A stretch of DNA of 64,000 bases from Entomomonas moraniae (GTDB lineage: Bacteria; Pseudomonadota; Gammaproteobacteria; Pseudomonadales; Pseudomonadaceae), in NCBI RefSeq assembly GCF_003991975.1, contig NZ_CP029822.1:186001-250000 (forward strand), read 5' to 3'. Under the pieces are notes generated by a model that saw only the letters and a list, made by a program, of their open reading frames with translations, had not been told where the DNA came from and searched no databases. The position numbers were made by a program, and so were the translations under genes. Of this stretch, positions 1-9,016 are shown one piece after another. Every line of letters starts with the position of its first letter. Positions within the stretch are counted from its first letter, which is position 1.

Positions 1-33
1 ATGGCTTTCTTGTTAGCCATAGTTCATTATTTT

Positions 34-1428
34 CTAAATAGCCTTGATAAAGGCTAGTAACTCTTCTGTTTTTTCTGTTAGTAAACTGGAGTTATGACGA
101 CTTTCAACATTAAGACGAATGACTGGCTCTGTGTTGGATGAGCGAAGATTAAAGCGCCAATCTTCATAATTGACACCTAAACCATCGATATGCTCAATTT
201 GCATTGCGGAAGGACTGTATTTTTTCTCGACAGCTTCAATAACCTTCTTAGCATCAGAAACGGTAAGGTTAATTTCACCAGAGGAAGGGTAGGCAGTGAT
301 CCGTTCGTTGACTAAGGCAGAGAGTGGTTTTTGTTTACGGCACATTAACTCAATGACTAATAACCAAGGAATCATGCCGCTATCGCAATAGAAGAAGTCA
401 CGGAAATAATGGTGGGCACTCATCTCTCCACCATAAATCGCATCGTGATTACGCATAGACTCTTTAATAAAGGCATGGCCTGCTTTGGTTTTAACCGCAT
501 GTCCTTGGTTTTTTTCAATAATTTCTAAGGTATTCCACGTCATTCGTGGATCTAAAATAATTTTGGCACCTTGTTCTTTTTGCAAAAAGGCTTCTGCTAG
601 AAGGCCAACAATATAATACCCTTCAATGAATTGCCCTTGCTCATCAAATAAGAAACAGCGATCAAAATCTCCGTCCCAAGCAATCCCTGCATCTGCTTTG
701 TGTTGCAGAACAGCATTACGTGTTACATCACGATTTTCTACTAAAATAGGGTTGGGTATTCCATTAGGGAATGTGCCATCAGGTTCAAAGTTGATTTTTA
801 TGAATTCAATGGGGGCATTAGCTGCTTTTAGTGCTTTTTCTAGCGCATCAATAACTGGGCCAGCAACCCCATTACCAGGATTGACAACCAACTTTAGCGG
901 TTTAAGGGTTGTTAAATCAATATAAGATAATAGGTGTTTTACATAAGCTTCACGGGTATTGACTTGCTCATACTTACCTCGTTTAGATTCATCTATTGAG
1001 GGATCTTTACCATCAACCAAGTTATAGCTCAGTGTTTCTGCGAGGGCTTGTATTTCTTTAAGCCCCGTATCAGCTGAAATAGGGCGTGATTCTTCGCGAA
1101 CGAATTTAAAACCATTGTAATCGATAGGGTTGTGAGAAGCTGTGACTTCTATACCGCCAGAGGTTTTAAGATAAGTTGTGGCGAAGTAAATCTCTTCTGT
1201 TCCTGTGAGCCCAAGATCAAAGACATTGACGCCTTCATCTCTTAAGCCACTAGCCAATGCGGCTTTTAAACTGCTGGATGTTGCACGAATATCACCACCT
1301 AAAACAATCGAAGTTGGTTTTAGCCACTGTGCAAAAGCACGTGCAATACGGTAGGCTATTTCTTCATTGAGTTGTGTGCCGAGTTGACCACGAATATCAT
1401 AAGCTTTAAAACAAGTTAACTGACTCAT
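34..1428 (-). CDS. manB: Phosphomannomutase (CpsG/ManB type)
   Basis: Cytoplasmic alpha-D-phosphohexomutase of 464 residues that interconverts mannose-6-P and mannose-1-P, the step feeding GDP-mannose for surface polysaccharide. All four family signatures are visible: the phosphoserine loop TASHNP near residue 97, the metal loop DGDFDR near 250, the sugar-specificity loop GEMSAHH near 335, and the C-terminal phosphate loop RSSNTEP. The N-terminus ([11 protein letters not shown]) is typical of enterobacterial CpsG rather than of AlgC, so a dual phosphoglucomutase role is less certain. It lies 9 bases after galU on the same strand with an AAGGA ribosome site, so the two are probably one sugar-nucleotide operon. 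Confidence 0.93.
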   Translation of the reverse strand: MSQLTCFKAYDIRGQLGTQLNEEIAYRIARAFAQWLKPTSIVLGGDIRATSSSLKAALASGLRDEGVNVFDLGLTGTEEIYFATTYLKTSGGIEVTASHNPIDYNGFKFVREESRPISADTGLKEIQALAETLSYNLVDGKDPSIDESKRGKYEQVNTREAYVKHLLSYIDLTTLKPLKLVVNPGNGVAGPVIDALEKALKAANAPIEFIKINFEPDGTFPNGIPNPILVENRDVTRNAVLQHKADAGIAWDGDFDRCFLFDEQGQFIEGYYIVGLLAEAFLQKEQGAKIILDPRMTWNTLEIIEKNQGHAVKTKAGHAFIKESMRNHDAIYGGEMSAHHYFRDFFYCDSGMIPWLLVIELMCRKQKPLSALVNERITAYPSSGEINLTVSDAKKVIEAVEKKYSPSAMQIEHIDGLGVNYEDWRFNLRSSNTEPVIRLNVESRHNSSLLTEKTEELLAFIKAI

Positions 1429-1437
1429 CAGATGTCC

Positions 1438-2271
1438 TTAGCAATTCTTTTTATAAAAGTTTTCATAACAAAAGTTAGTGGCTTCAATAAAGCCTTCTGC
1501 ACTTCCACAGTCAAAGCGGTGGCCTTTAAATTTATAAGCGATAACACACCCTTGTTTTGCCTGTGTTAAAAGCGCATCTGTGATTTGTATTTCCCCATTT
1601 TTACCGGGTGGTGTGTTTTCTAGTATTTTGAAAATGTCGGGAGTTAAAATATAGCGACCTATAATGGCAAGGTTTGAAGGTGCTTCTTCTGGCGAAGGCT
1701 TCTCAACCATATTAGTAACGGTATATAAGTCATCACTGATCATTTTGCCTTCGATAACACCATAGCGACTGATTTCTTCTTTAGGTACTTCCTCAACAGC
1801 CACAATAGAGCAGCGAAACTGATTGTAAAGTTTCACCATTTGGCTCAAAACGCCTTCTCCATCAATATTTATGCATAAGTCGTCAGCCAATACAACGGCG
1901 AAGGGTTCATCACCTATCAGTTGTTTACCTGTGAGTATCGCATGGCCCAACCCTTTCATTTCAATTTGGCGGGTATAAGAGAAAGTACAATGTGCGATTA
2001 AATCGCGAATACCGTCTAATAAATACTCTTTCGATGAACCTGCAATTTGTTTTTCTAATTCATAGCTAATATCAAAATGGTCTTCTAACGCTCTTTTTCC
2101 TCTACCTGTCACAATAGCCATATGCCCTAAATTGGCTTCTTTGGCTTCTTCAACTGCATATTGAATCAGAGGCTTATTAACGATAGGGAGCATTTCTTTA
2201 GGCATTGCTTTGGTAACAGGTAGAAAACGTGTACCATACCCAGCGGCAGGAAAAAGACATTTACTAATCAT
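1438..2271 (-). CDS. galU: UTP-glucose-1-phosphate uridylyltransferase
   Basis: Makes UDP-glucose from UTP and glucose-1-phosphate in the cytoplasm, supplying LPS core and exopolysaccharide synthesis. The protein has 277 residues, the usual GalU length. It starts with the nucleotide-binding signature FPAAGYGTRFLPVTKAMPKE and keeps LADDL and the VEKP motif of bacterial GalU. It precedes manB by 9 bases. Together they form a two-gene precursor operon, separated from upstream ybiB by about 54 bases. Confidence 0.96.
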   Translation of the reverse strand: MISKCLFPAAGYGTRFLPVTKAMPKEMLPIVNKPLIQYAVEEAKEANLGHMAIVTGRGKRALEDHFDISYELEKQIAGSSKEYLLDGIRDLIAHCTFSYTRQIEMKGLGHAILTGKQLIGDEPFAVVLADDLCINIDGEGVLSQMVKLYNQFRCSIVAVEEVPKEEISRYGVIEGKMISDDLYTVTNMVEKPSPEEAPSNLAIIGRYILTPDIFKILENTPPGKNGEIQITDALLTQAKQGCVIAYKFKGHRFDCGSAEGFIEATNFCYENFYKKNC

Positions 2272-2325
2272 AACAACTCCAATATTACTTTTTTTAATAT
2301 ACTTAGTGCCTAATCGCGGCAGTTC

Positions 2326-3318
2326 TTAATCATTTGTGTGCAATTGCCATAATCGCGTACCTTCTTTTAATGCTTCCTGTTGTGGGGTGCCTAAGCCGCG
2401 TAAAGCAAGTGCTATAGTAGCAGGTATTACTAAATCTGCGTATTCATCGTGTACTTTTTTTTGCCAGACAGCCATGAAGTGTTCAGGTGTGAGTTGGCTT
2501 GGTTTTAATAACCGTTGTTCTGAAAGGGCAGGCCATGTTTCTTGCCAAGGTAAACCTTGTTGAGTACCTAATAATAGGTTAATGTTATCTGCTCTGACTT
2601 CATTTTCACCGCCTTCACCTTTAATAATGATGGAGGTATCACCTATTAATCGGCTAGTTTCTTGATGAATCGCTTGATAATTAGGGTGGAAAATACTTTG
2701 CAAACTGCAACGTGCTTGTAATGGGTTGATTAATCTGACGAGAGAGTGCACGGGTGAGCGTACACCCAATAGTGATTTTAGATCCATAATTTGTTGAAGC
2801 TTAGGGGAGAAACTTCCTAGGCTAATAAATGCAATATGCTGATCTTCTAAAGTGGTTTCTACTTCATACCAATTTTTACAATGCTTAATCGCCAACATGG
2901 ATAGAAACTGTTCAGTATAAAAACGCTCTGCGGTATGCGCTCCTGCTCCATGCATAAGAATAGTTATGCCCTGAGCAGCTAATAGCTTGGCTGCCAATAA
3001 ATACCAAGGGTAATGTCTTTTTTTACCGGCATAGGTTGGCCAATCAATATCGAGTGGTATGTTTGGTGTTTGTATTTTTTTGCGTACAGCATTTGCAAAG
3101 CCAGCGAGTTCTTCAGCTGTTTCTAATTGATAGCGTAATAATAATAAGAAAGCTCCCAGTTGAACTGCTTCAACCTCATCATTTAGTACCATTAACATAG
3201 CGGTTTCGGCCTCTTCTAACGTGAGATGGCGTGAACCGTTTTGGCCTTTACCCAAAATGCGAATATATTGAGCAAAAGGATGTTCTATCGTATTGGGCTG
3301 TATCATTTTATTTATCAT
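2326..3318 (-). CDS. ybiB: YbiB / TrpD2 family nucleic-acid-binding protein
   Basis: Homologue of anthranilate phosphoribosyltransferase-like YbiB (TrpD2). The E. coli member binds nucleic acids non-specifically and lacks TrpD enzyme activity; an older label is glycosyl transferase family 3. The two-domain fold is recognisable: an N-terminal helical part with EEAETAMLMVLNDEV and a central part with HGAGAHT and VRSPVHSLVRLINP. I chose the ATG at 3318 because it overlaps the tusE stop as ATGA; a TTG two codons upstream also exists. It ends the tus operon, the same position it holds next to dsrC/tusE in Pseudomonas. Confidence 0.85.
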   Translation of the reverse strand: MINKMIQPNTIEHPFAQYIRILGKGQNGSRHLTLEEAETAMLMVLNDEVEAVQLGAFLLLLRYQLETAEELAGFANAVRKKIQTPNIPLDIDWPTYAGKKRHYPWYLLAAKLLAAQGITILMHGAGAHTAERFYTEQFLSMLAIKHCKNWYEVETTLEDQHIAFISLGSFSPKLQQIMDLKSLLGVRSPVHSLVRLINPLQARCSLQSIFHPNYQAIHQETSRLIGDTSIIIKGEGGENEVRADNINLLLGTQQGLPWQETWPALSEQRLLKPSQLTPEHFMAVWQKKVHDEYADLVIPATIALALRGLGTPQQEALKEGTRLWQLHTND

Positions 3319-3647
3319 AAGCAATTTGTGGGTTTAGGTAGTCCAGCTAATTTAGCCGCTAGTTTAGCAGGACTACCATTAAATAATAAGTTTAATGTCA
3401 AACTATTGATCTGTTGTGTGGGTAGTTGTTGATTTAAATATTTAATCAGTGGCCGATTAGAGGGTGAAAGGGCGTATTGCTGATAAAAAGCACGTAGCAG
3501 CTCTATAATTTGCCAGTGTGATTCTGTCAATGTAATAGATTCGCGCTCTGCCAGAGCGTTAGCTACAGCGGGTGACCAATCTTGTAAATTGATTAGATAG
3601 CCTTCATCATCGAGCATAATATCTTGATGATTAACCGTAAGTTTCAT
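3315..3647 (-). CDS. tusE: Sulfur relay protein TusE (DsrC family)
   Basis: Last carrier in the Tus sulfur relay. It accepts persulfide from TusBCD and hands it to MnmA for 2-thiolation of wobble uridine in Lys, Glu and Gln tRNAs. The 110-residue protein has the DsrC fold and ends LAGLPKPTNCL, whose penultimate Cys is the universally conserved acceptor. The second DsrC Cys of dissimilatory sulfite reductase partners is absent, which favours TusE. The start at 3647 is chosen for its ATGA overlap with the tusB stop. Confidence 0.93.
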   Translation of the reverse strand: MKLTVNHQDIMLDDEGYLINLQDWSPAVANALAERESITLTESHWQIIELLRAFYQQYALSPSNRPLIKYLNQQLPTQQINSLTLNLLFNGSPAKLAAKLAGLPKPTNCL

Positions 3648-3940
3648 GACCAAGTAACAACCTTTTTATATTCAGTGCAGAGCCTAACAAAAGCCGAATA
3701 ATCAACGATTTTAATATCATGTGATGTTGAGTCTATAGCTCTAGCTGTCATATCTTCATTTAATGCATAAATTGTAACGGGTAACTGTTTTATCTTCATT
3801 AAAAAAACTGTATTGGGTTGTAATGCATAGACAGCATCACCCGTTAATAAGATGCCATCATGTTCGTGAATAAACGCTAGTACCGTATCAAATGTATTAC
3901 CTAGAAAGGGGCTTTTATTTAGTAAATGTAAAGTATTCAT
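3644..3940 (-). CDS. tusB: Sulfur relay protein TusB (DsrH family)
   Basis: Subunit of the TusBCD hexamer in the tRNA 2-thiouridine pathway. The 98-residue protein opens MNTLHLLNKSPF, the standard TusB/DsrH start, and contains the GDAVYAL segment. It overlaps tusC by one base (TAATG) and tusE by four (ATGA). Such tight coupling is expected for genes whose products assemble in equal amounts. Confidence 0.92.
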   Translation of the reverse strand: MNTLHLLNKSPFLGNTFDTVLAFIHEHDGILLTGDAVYALQPNTVFLMKIKQLPVTIYALNEDMTARAIDSTSHDIKIVDYSAFVRLCTEYKKVVTWS

Positions 3941-4299
3941 TAGCTAGTAATCACAGTGTCATAATGAACTAAAAGCGAGTTTAGTTCTTCTTGTTGGACT
4001 AGTTTAACAGGCTCTAATAATTGTTGTTGGCTTAGACCACGAACATATAAGTGTTGTTCAACGATAAAAATTTCTGTGATACCAAATAAAGGTAGTGCTT
4101 GCAAGTTCGATGTAATATTTTTTTGCTCAATAGCTTGAGGTTGCTGATCTTTTACGAGTTGAAAAACACCATCTTCTAAAAATAATATGCTAATCGGTAA
4201 ATCAAAGGCACTTCCAGAAAAAGCTAAATCGAGTGTTTCTTTGACTGTGGCGTTACTCCAAGGGGCTTGTTGGCAAATAATTAACATTGATCTAGCCAT
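3940..4299 (-). CDS. tusC: Sulfur relay protein TusC (DsrF family)
   Basis: Second subunit of TusBCD, of the DsrE/DsrF superfamily. The 119-residue protein has the expected start (SMLIICQQAPWSN) and the acidic FLEDGVFQL stretch. It lies between tusD and tusB with one-base TAATG overlaps on both sides. It has no catalytic cysteine, as expected; TusD carries it. Confidence 0.92.
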   Translation of the reverse strand: MARSMLIICQQAPWSNATVKETLDLAFSGSAFDLPISILFLEDGVFQLVKDQQPQAIEQKNITSNLQALPLFGITEIFIVEQHLYVRGLSQQQLLEPVKLVQQEELNSLLVHYDTVITS

Positions 4300-4694
4300 T
4301 AAGCATCTCCTGCAAAGGTAATAAAACGATCGCTGTCTTGAATAGCCTCATGTAGTTGCCCTAAACCGGCTAACTGCCAAGGTGGTGTGATAGAAGTTGC
4401 TACTTTTTTATAACGTTTAGTTTCTGTCGCATCTAATTGCCCACGTCTTAATGCGGCAGCAATACAAACAACAGCATCAAGTTTATTTTCTTCAATGAAT
4501 GATTGCCATTCTTTATGAGTATCTAACTCATCTTGTGGAATAACGAGACTATTAATAGCATTATAAATACCATCGTGATAAAAAAATAAACGCACAATAT
4601 CATGTTTGGAGGCTAAGACTTCTTGAGAAAAGCGCAAGGCTCTTCTTGAAGCAGGAGTCTGAGGGGGTGCATAAATAGCAATTGTAAACTTCAT
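4299..4694 (-). CDS. tusD: Sulfurtransferase TusD (DsrE family)
   Basis: Catalytic subunit of the TusBCD complex. It takes sulfane sulfur from TusA onto a conserved cysteine and relays it to TusE. The 131-residue protein carries that cysteine in VCIAAALRRG (near residue 78) and starts MKFTIAIYAPPQT as in the family. It is the first gene of tusDCBE-ybiB. A terminator hairpin separates it from upstream yccA, so the operon needs its own promoter at about 4695-4745. Confidence 0.94.
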   Translation of the reverse strand: MKFTIAIYAPPQTPASRRALRFSQEVLASKHDIVRLFFYHDGIYNAINSLVIPQDELDTHKEWQSFIEENKLDAVVCIAAALRRGQLDATETKRYKKVATSITPPWQLAGLGQLHEAIQDSDRFITFAGDA

Positions 4695-4705
4695 AAATAC
4701 CCATA

Positions 4706-4728
4706 CAAAAAAGCCCGCATAGCGGGCT
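4706..4728 (-). terminator. Rho-independent terminator of yccA
   Basis: A 7-bp GC-rich inverted repeat (AGCCCGC / GCGGGCT) with a 3-base loop at 4712-4728. On the minus strand a T-run (4711-4706) follows. It lies just after the yccA stop and so ends yccA transcription before tusD. Confidence 0.85.
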
Positions 4729-4745
4729 CTTTTAATGATTAATAC

Positions 4746-5444
4746 TTAGTCGTTAGAAGCAACACCTAAGATACTTAATAAACTAACAAAAATATTATAA
4801 ATAGAAACGAATAATGTAATCGTTGCCATAATATAGTTGGTTTCGCCACCGTTAATGATTTCGCTGGTTTGGTATAAAATAACCGCTGAAGAGAATAAAA
4901 TAAAACCAGCACTTAATGCTAAGTATAAGCCAGGAATATTAGTGAAAAAGCTTAATACCATAGCACCAAGTAGTATGAAACAACCAACAGTAATAAAGTT
5001 ACCTAAGAAGCTCATATCTTTGCGTGTAATTAAAACAAACGCAGATAATCCCAAAAATGCAAAGGCAGTTAAACCTAAAGCTGAGGTAATAATGCTTGCA
5101 CCATTTGGCAAGTACAAATACATATTAAGTGTTGGTGCTAGTGTGAACCCCATAAAGCCAGTAAAAGCGAATGTACTCGCCAAGCCCCAAATAGAGTTTC
5201 TTAATTTCATGGTTAAAAACATTAAACCATAAGTACCAATTAATAAAACCCAGATACTTAAACGTTGTACATTCATTGCCATAGCTGCATAACATGTTAA
5301 TGCCGAGAACGCCAAAGTCATAGCGAGTAATGTATAAGTGTTACGTAGCACCTTCGTGATTTGTGATTGACCTACTTGGTCAATATAGTTATCACTGGCT
5401 ACTGTATACGTTCTTGGCTCATGAGAGTCATAACGATTATTCAT
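4746..5444 (-). CDS. yccA: Bax inhibitor-1 / YccA family membrane protein
   Basis: Inner-membrane protein of 232 residues with about seven hydrophobic helices after a soluble N-terminus of about 30 residues. The last helices carry the BI-1 features (FLGLSAFVLITRKDMSFLG and a C-terminal ETNYIMATITLFVSIYNIF). In E. coli YccA associates with and modulates the FtsH protease. Its neighbourhood with tusDCBE and tRNA-Ser matches Pseudomonas. An AT-rich promoter region lies upstream, and a strong terminator closes it as a single-gene unit. Confidence 0.9.
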   Translation of the reverse strand: MNNRYDSHEPRTYTVASDNYIDQVGQSQITKVLRNTYTLLAMTLAFSALTCYAAMAMNVQRLSIWVLLIGTYGLMFLTMKLRNSIWGLASTFAFTGFMGFTLAPTLNMYLYLPNGASIITSALGLTAFAFLGLSAFVLITRKDMSFLGNFITVGCFILLGAMVLSFFTNIPGLYLALSAGFILFSSAVILYQTSEIINGGETNYIMATITLFVSIYNIFVSLLSILGVASND

Positions 5445-5591
5445 AAATAAAAATTCCCCTTTGATAGTAAAAATATCTTAATATTGTTAGTATTTTATCT
5501 TCATTATATAAATAATATAGACTTATTTAAAAAAAACAATAGAAAATATTTGACAGACTGTAACAATCGAGTATTATATGCGCGACTAAAC

Positions 5592-5682
5592 GGAAGTGTG
5601 GCTGAGTTGGTTTAAAGCACCGGTCTTGAAAACCGGCGAGGGTTAACGCCCTCCCAGAGTTCGAATCTCTGCGCTTCCGCCA
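5592..5682 (+). tRNA. tRNA-Ser (anticodon UGA)
   Basis: A 91-nt gene with encoded CCA. The acceptor stem GGAAGTG pairs with CGCTTCC, the anticodon loop CTTGAAA gives UGA, the long variable arm (GCGAGGGTTAACGCCCTC) marks a class II tRNA, and the T loop is TTCGAAT. A strong terminator follows. A recombinase remnant lies about 100 bp downstream, so this tRNA was probably an integration site. Confidence 0.97.
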
Positions 5683-5687
5683 TATAT

Positions 5688-5719
5688 ACCCTGTATACTA
5701 TTGTATACAGGGTTTTTTT
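5688..5719 (+). terminator. Terminator of tRNA-Ser
   Basis: A perfect 11-bp inverted repeat (5688-5698 with 5703-5713, ACCCTGTATAC and complement), four-base loop, followed by seven T. It sits five bases after the CCA end. Confidence 0.92.
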
Positions 5720-5787
5720 GCCTGTGATTTTTATATAATATCTTAATCATTTCCGCATTGTTAGCTTGTAGATTGACATTTAAAGAC

Positions 5788-5919
5788 TCAGCTTCTTGTC
5801 CTTATATAAACCATCCTTGTTATTTGCTCTTTAGAATACCCTAAAAGTTTGTTAGCTAAATTGATATCATTTAAGAAAATATTGGTCTTTAGTCTAATAT
5901 CCTTTTGTCTAAAAACCAT
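5788..5919 (-). pseudogene. Tyrosine recombinase (integrase) C-terminal remnant
   Basis: Not a complete gene: the minus strand has an open tail of about 43 codons ending at a TGA (5788-5790). It reads as the end of a phage-type integrase. The catalytic box II region appears as KDIRLKT, then NLANKLLGYSKEQIT and MVYIRTR, where functional enzymes have LLGH..xxMTxxYxxxR. The His of LLGH is Tyr here and nothing upstream is retained. It lies next to tRNA-Ser, where an integrated element would keep its integrase. A similar tail sits beside tRNA-Cys at 17442. Confidence 0.6.
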
Positions 5920-5969
5920 TGACAATTCAGAAAATTGATAAACGGATATTTTCAAAAAAGGCTAAAAGT

Positions 5970-8696
5970 ATGTTTAATCTATCGAATGAGTCACACTTTA
6001 CCCTAACTGTAGGCGGATTAGAAAATACAGGGCTGCAGGTATTAGCCTTCGAAGGCAAGGAAGTCATCAGTAAACCCTATCAGTTTGAAGTCACCCTTGT
6101 TAATAAAAACATTCGTTTTGATATTACTAAGCTTCTCTCAAGGTCTGCCTATTTAGCCTTTACTCCTGACAGAAAGAGTGGCGTACATGGCGTTATTATG
6201 TCGGTACAGCGAGGTGCTATAGGGCATGACTATGCAGAGTACCGTGTGATACTAGCGCCTCGATTCAGCCATCTTGAAAAGCGCACCAATCAACGCATAT
6301 TCCAACATAAAACAGTGCCTCAAATTATTAGCCAAACTCTTAATGAATATGGGATTGTTGAAGGAGCACAGCATGAGTTTCGAGTAAAAGAAGAATATCC
6401 CGAAAGAGATTACTGTGTCCAATACGATGAAACAGATGCCCATTTTATTCAGCGTCTGTGCCAAGAGGAAGGTATATTTTACTATTTTCAACATGATGAA
6501 AATAATCACTTTATGATCTTTGGTGATAGTAACCCAGTTTTTACAACACTTCAAAATGCGATACGTTATGCTTCTGGAACAGGTTTTGTTGCTGATGATC
6601 CTGTTATTAAAGCCTTTAATGTGAACCTAACTAGTAAAACCAAACGAGCTACATGGCGCGATTATAATTACACTAATACAAAAATACCTGAAGGACAGGC
6701 TGAAGGTGCACAAAGCGCCAAAGCTAATGGCGCAACTGAGCCTGATGTTGAGTTCTATGACTACCCAGGTCGCTTTATGGACAATGCCAGAGGTAAACAA
6801 CTGGCACAAATAGAAATAGAACGATTAAGAACAGAACAAGTACTCGCTCAAGGATATAGTGATGTCCCTACATTACATATTGGACATTATTTTATCCTTG
6901 AGGGTCACCCCAGTTTAGATGCAACAGACCCATGGCTAATCAACACCATTGTTCATCAAGGTAAACAGCCTCAGGTTACAGAAGCGCTAGGAGGAGAGCA
7001 TAACGCACACTTAGCAAGAGCTTTTTCATCAGATCTTACGGTTAGCTTTCCAGAGGGTGATTTCCATCAAGGCTATCGCAATACCTTTACAGCTACTCCC
7101 AAAGATGTACCTTGGCGTCCTCCTTTAGATTACCCCAAAGCACGAATCTATGGTAGCCAAACGGCAAAAGTGGTTGGGCCTAAGGGAGAAGAGATTTACT
7201 GTGATAAATACGGCAGTGTAAAAGTTCAATTCCCTTGGGATCGTGAGGGGCAGTTTGATGAAAATTCAAGCTGTTGGGTGCGTGTAGGTAGTAGCTGGGC
7301 ACATAAAGGCTATGGAACTTTTACTATCCCGCGGATTAATATGGAAGTTTTAATCACTTATCTAGAAGGTGATCCTGACCAACCTGTGATAACTGGTTGT
7401 ATTAACAATGGGGTAAATACTCAAGCAGAATCAATGCCAGCCAATAAAACTAAAACAGGATTTAAAACTAATAGTTCACCCGGTGGCGGTGGATCTAATG
7501 AATTCACGCTTGAAGATAAAAAAGGTGAAGAGCTCGTTTTTATTCATGCTCAGAAAGATATGACTTCTGTTATTGAAAATAATGAAACGATGAGGGTTGG
7601 TGTAAATCGTGTCAAAACAATTGGTCAAGATGAAGTAGCTACAATGGGGCGAAATCGTTTAAGAGTAGTGAAAGAAAATGATACTTTAAAAGTAGGTGTT
7701 AATAAAAATGACCATATAGCCGATACTTATTATGTAGGAGTCGGTACCCATTTGAAATTAGAATGTGGAAAAACAGTGGTAGAACTCCATGCTAATGGTA
7801 AATTAAATATTACCTGTGAAGAGTTTAATATTACTGCTAAACAAACAGGAAAAATTAATACAATCGAAAGTGTGTTAGACCTTAATATGGTAGGGAAGGC
7901 GGCGGCTCTTGATGCTGTGGGCGTTGATAATCAAACGATTAAAAAAGATGTCGATAGCCATTTCGGTGGTGGTTCTGGAGGTCAAGAAGGTAGTACAGTA
8001 GAGCAAGATCAACAAACTGCCAATATTCATCAAAGTCAGTTGAATGAAGCTGGTGTAACAGAGTCTAGCTCTAAACCTCCAGCTAACTCAAATACATTAC
8101 CTCCTACAGCAAATCTACTACCTGCAACTATACCAGCAACTGTTGCTGATGCACCAAAAGAGGTTAATTTATCAAGTATGCAGGGTGCTTTTGATCAACT
8201 TTGGGGAAATAGCTTTCCAGGTGGCAAGAGTCAAGAGTTTGGTGGAACTTTTGTTAAAGATACAACAACAGGTGAATATTCTATAATTAATACCAAAGGA
8301 GGCACAACAGGTTCATTTGCCCCTGATTTGAATGTTCCTACTGGTAAAGAAGTAGCAGGCATTTTCCATACTCATCCTTATGATGCTACAGAGGGAGGGT
8401 ATACTGGTGTTTCATTAAGTGGTGGTGATGCAGGGTATTTAATTAATCAAAAACATTCAATAATGGTAGCTCAAAGTGGAACAGACCAATTTATGTATAT
8501 GCGTACGGCGGCTACCCCCACAAGTATTGATGCAATAAAGCTAAATAATGATCAAAATACTCGTATGGGAGAGTTAATAGCTACGGGTAAATCGTTTAGT
8601 GAAGCATCTAAACAAGCAGCTCAAGAGACAGCGAAAATGCAAGGGCTTGCCTATTATGAGGGTTCTGGTGGTAAATTTACGTTGGTTTCACCTTGA
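5970..8696 (+). CDS. vgrG: Type VI secretion VgrG with JAMM-like C-terminal effector domain
   Basis: Trimeric spike of the T6SS tube, 908 residues. Order: gp27-like base (about 10-330), gp5-type OB domain (about 388-480, YPKARIYGSQTAKVVGPKGE to GDPDQPVITG), beta-prism repeats to about 650, a low-complexity linker rich in S, P, Q and T (about 670-750), then a domain of about 150 residues. That domain has E794, H800-T-H-P and S817-G-G-D820, the JAB/JAMM metalloprotease pattern with a longer than usual loop. The cargo is thus probably a zinc hydrolase; DUF4329-like proteins are an alternative name. The start at 5970 has AAGG eight bases upstream; an upstream TTG at 5919 adds 17 unconserved residues. 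Two putative immunity genes follow. Confidence 0.92.
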   Translation: MFNLSNESHFTLTVGGLENTGLQVLAFEGKEVISKPYQFEVTLVNKNIRFDITKLLSRSAYLAFTPDRKSGVHGVIMSVQRGAIGHDYAEYRVILAPRFSHLEKRTNQRIFQHKTVPQIISQTLNEYGIVEGAQHEFRVKEEYPERDYCVQYDETDAHFIQRLCQEEGIFYYFQHDENNHFMIFGDSNPVFTTLQNAIRYASGTGFVADDPVIKAFNVNLTSKTKRATWRDYNYTNTKIPEGQAEGAQSAKANGATEPDVEFYDYPGRFMDNARGKQLAQIEIERLRTEQVLAQGYSDVPTLHIGHYFILEGHPSLDATDPWLINTIVHQGKQPQVTEALGGEHNAHLARAFSSDLTVSFPEGDFHQGYRNTFTATPKDVPWRPPLDYPKARIYGSQTAKVVGPKGEEIYCDKYGSVKVQFPWDREGQFDENSSCWVRVGSSWAHKGYGTFTIPRINMEVLITYLEGDPDQPVITGCINNGVNTQAESMPANKTKTGFKTNSSPGGGGSNEFTLEDKKGEELVFIHAQKDMTSVIENNETMRVGVNRVKTIGQDEVATMGRNRLRVVKENDTLKVGVNKNDHIADTYYVGVGTHLKLECGKTVVELHANGKLNITCEEFNITAKQTGKINTIESVLDLNMVGKAAALDAVGVDNQTIKKDVDSHFGGGSGGQEGSTVEQDQQTANIHQSQLNEAGVTESSSKPPANSNTLPPTANLLPATIPATVADAPKEVNLSSMQGAFDQLWGNSFPGGKSQEFGGTFVKDTTTGEYSIINTKGGTTGSFAPDLNVPTGKEVAGIFHTHPYDATEGGYTGVSLSGGDAGYLINQKHSIMVAQSGTDQFMYMRTAATPTSIDAIKLNNDQNTRMGELIATGKSFSEASKQAAQETAKMQGLAYYEGSGGKFTLVSP

Positions 8697-8723
8697 TCTT
8701 ATTGAGCAAAAGGGTTCTATATT

Positions 8724-9005
8724 ATGAAATGTCAAGAAATTAAAATAATTGAAAATCAACAAATGCAAGTTGAACAATATATTTCCACTGAGAAATTTGA
8801 ACAAGCCATTACATTGCTAAATGAATGTATTGAGGAAATTGGTGATAACTACTTTTCAGAGACTTCGCTTGATAGTACAGGTATGAAATTGGTTTTAGCA
8901 AATGCAGAAGAGCAAAAAGGTAACTTACAAACTGCAGCAAATTTAAAAAATAATGTACTAAAAGCAAGAATTGAATTAGTTAAACAAAATCTTCAATGTA
9001 ATTAA
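8724..9005 (+). CDS. Putative immunity protein, paralogue 1
   Basis: Small acidic cytoplasmic-looking protein of 93 residues with no signal peptide, starting 27 bases after the VgrG effector. I do not recognise a named family. The middle and C-terminus (EQAITLLNECIEEIG, DSTGMKLVLANAEEQKGNL) align with residues about 45-115 of the next gene. It looks like a helical repeat of TPR type. Position directly behind an effector domain suggests that it neutralises the JAMM-like domain; this is inference from context only. Confidence 0.75.
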   Translation: MKCQEIKIIENQQMQVEQYISTEKFEQAITLLNECIEEIGDNYFSETSLDSTGMKLVLANAEEQKGNLQTAANLKNNVLKARIELVKQNLQCN

Positions 9006-9016
9006 GAGTAAACTTT

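Noticed and set aside
1..33. Terminator after manB
   Set aside because: ATGGCT and AGCCAT can form a six-bp stem, but there is no T-run on the minus strand and the region is cut by the window edge.
4837..5232. 131-codon frame opposite yccA
   Set aside because: It is a shadow of the membrane protein gene, which has clear family motifs; the Lys/Pro-rich opposite frame has no ribosome site.
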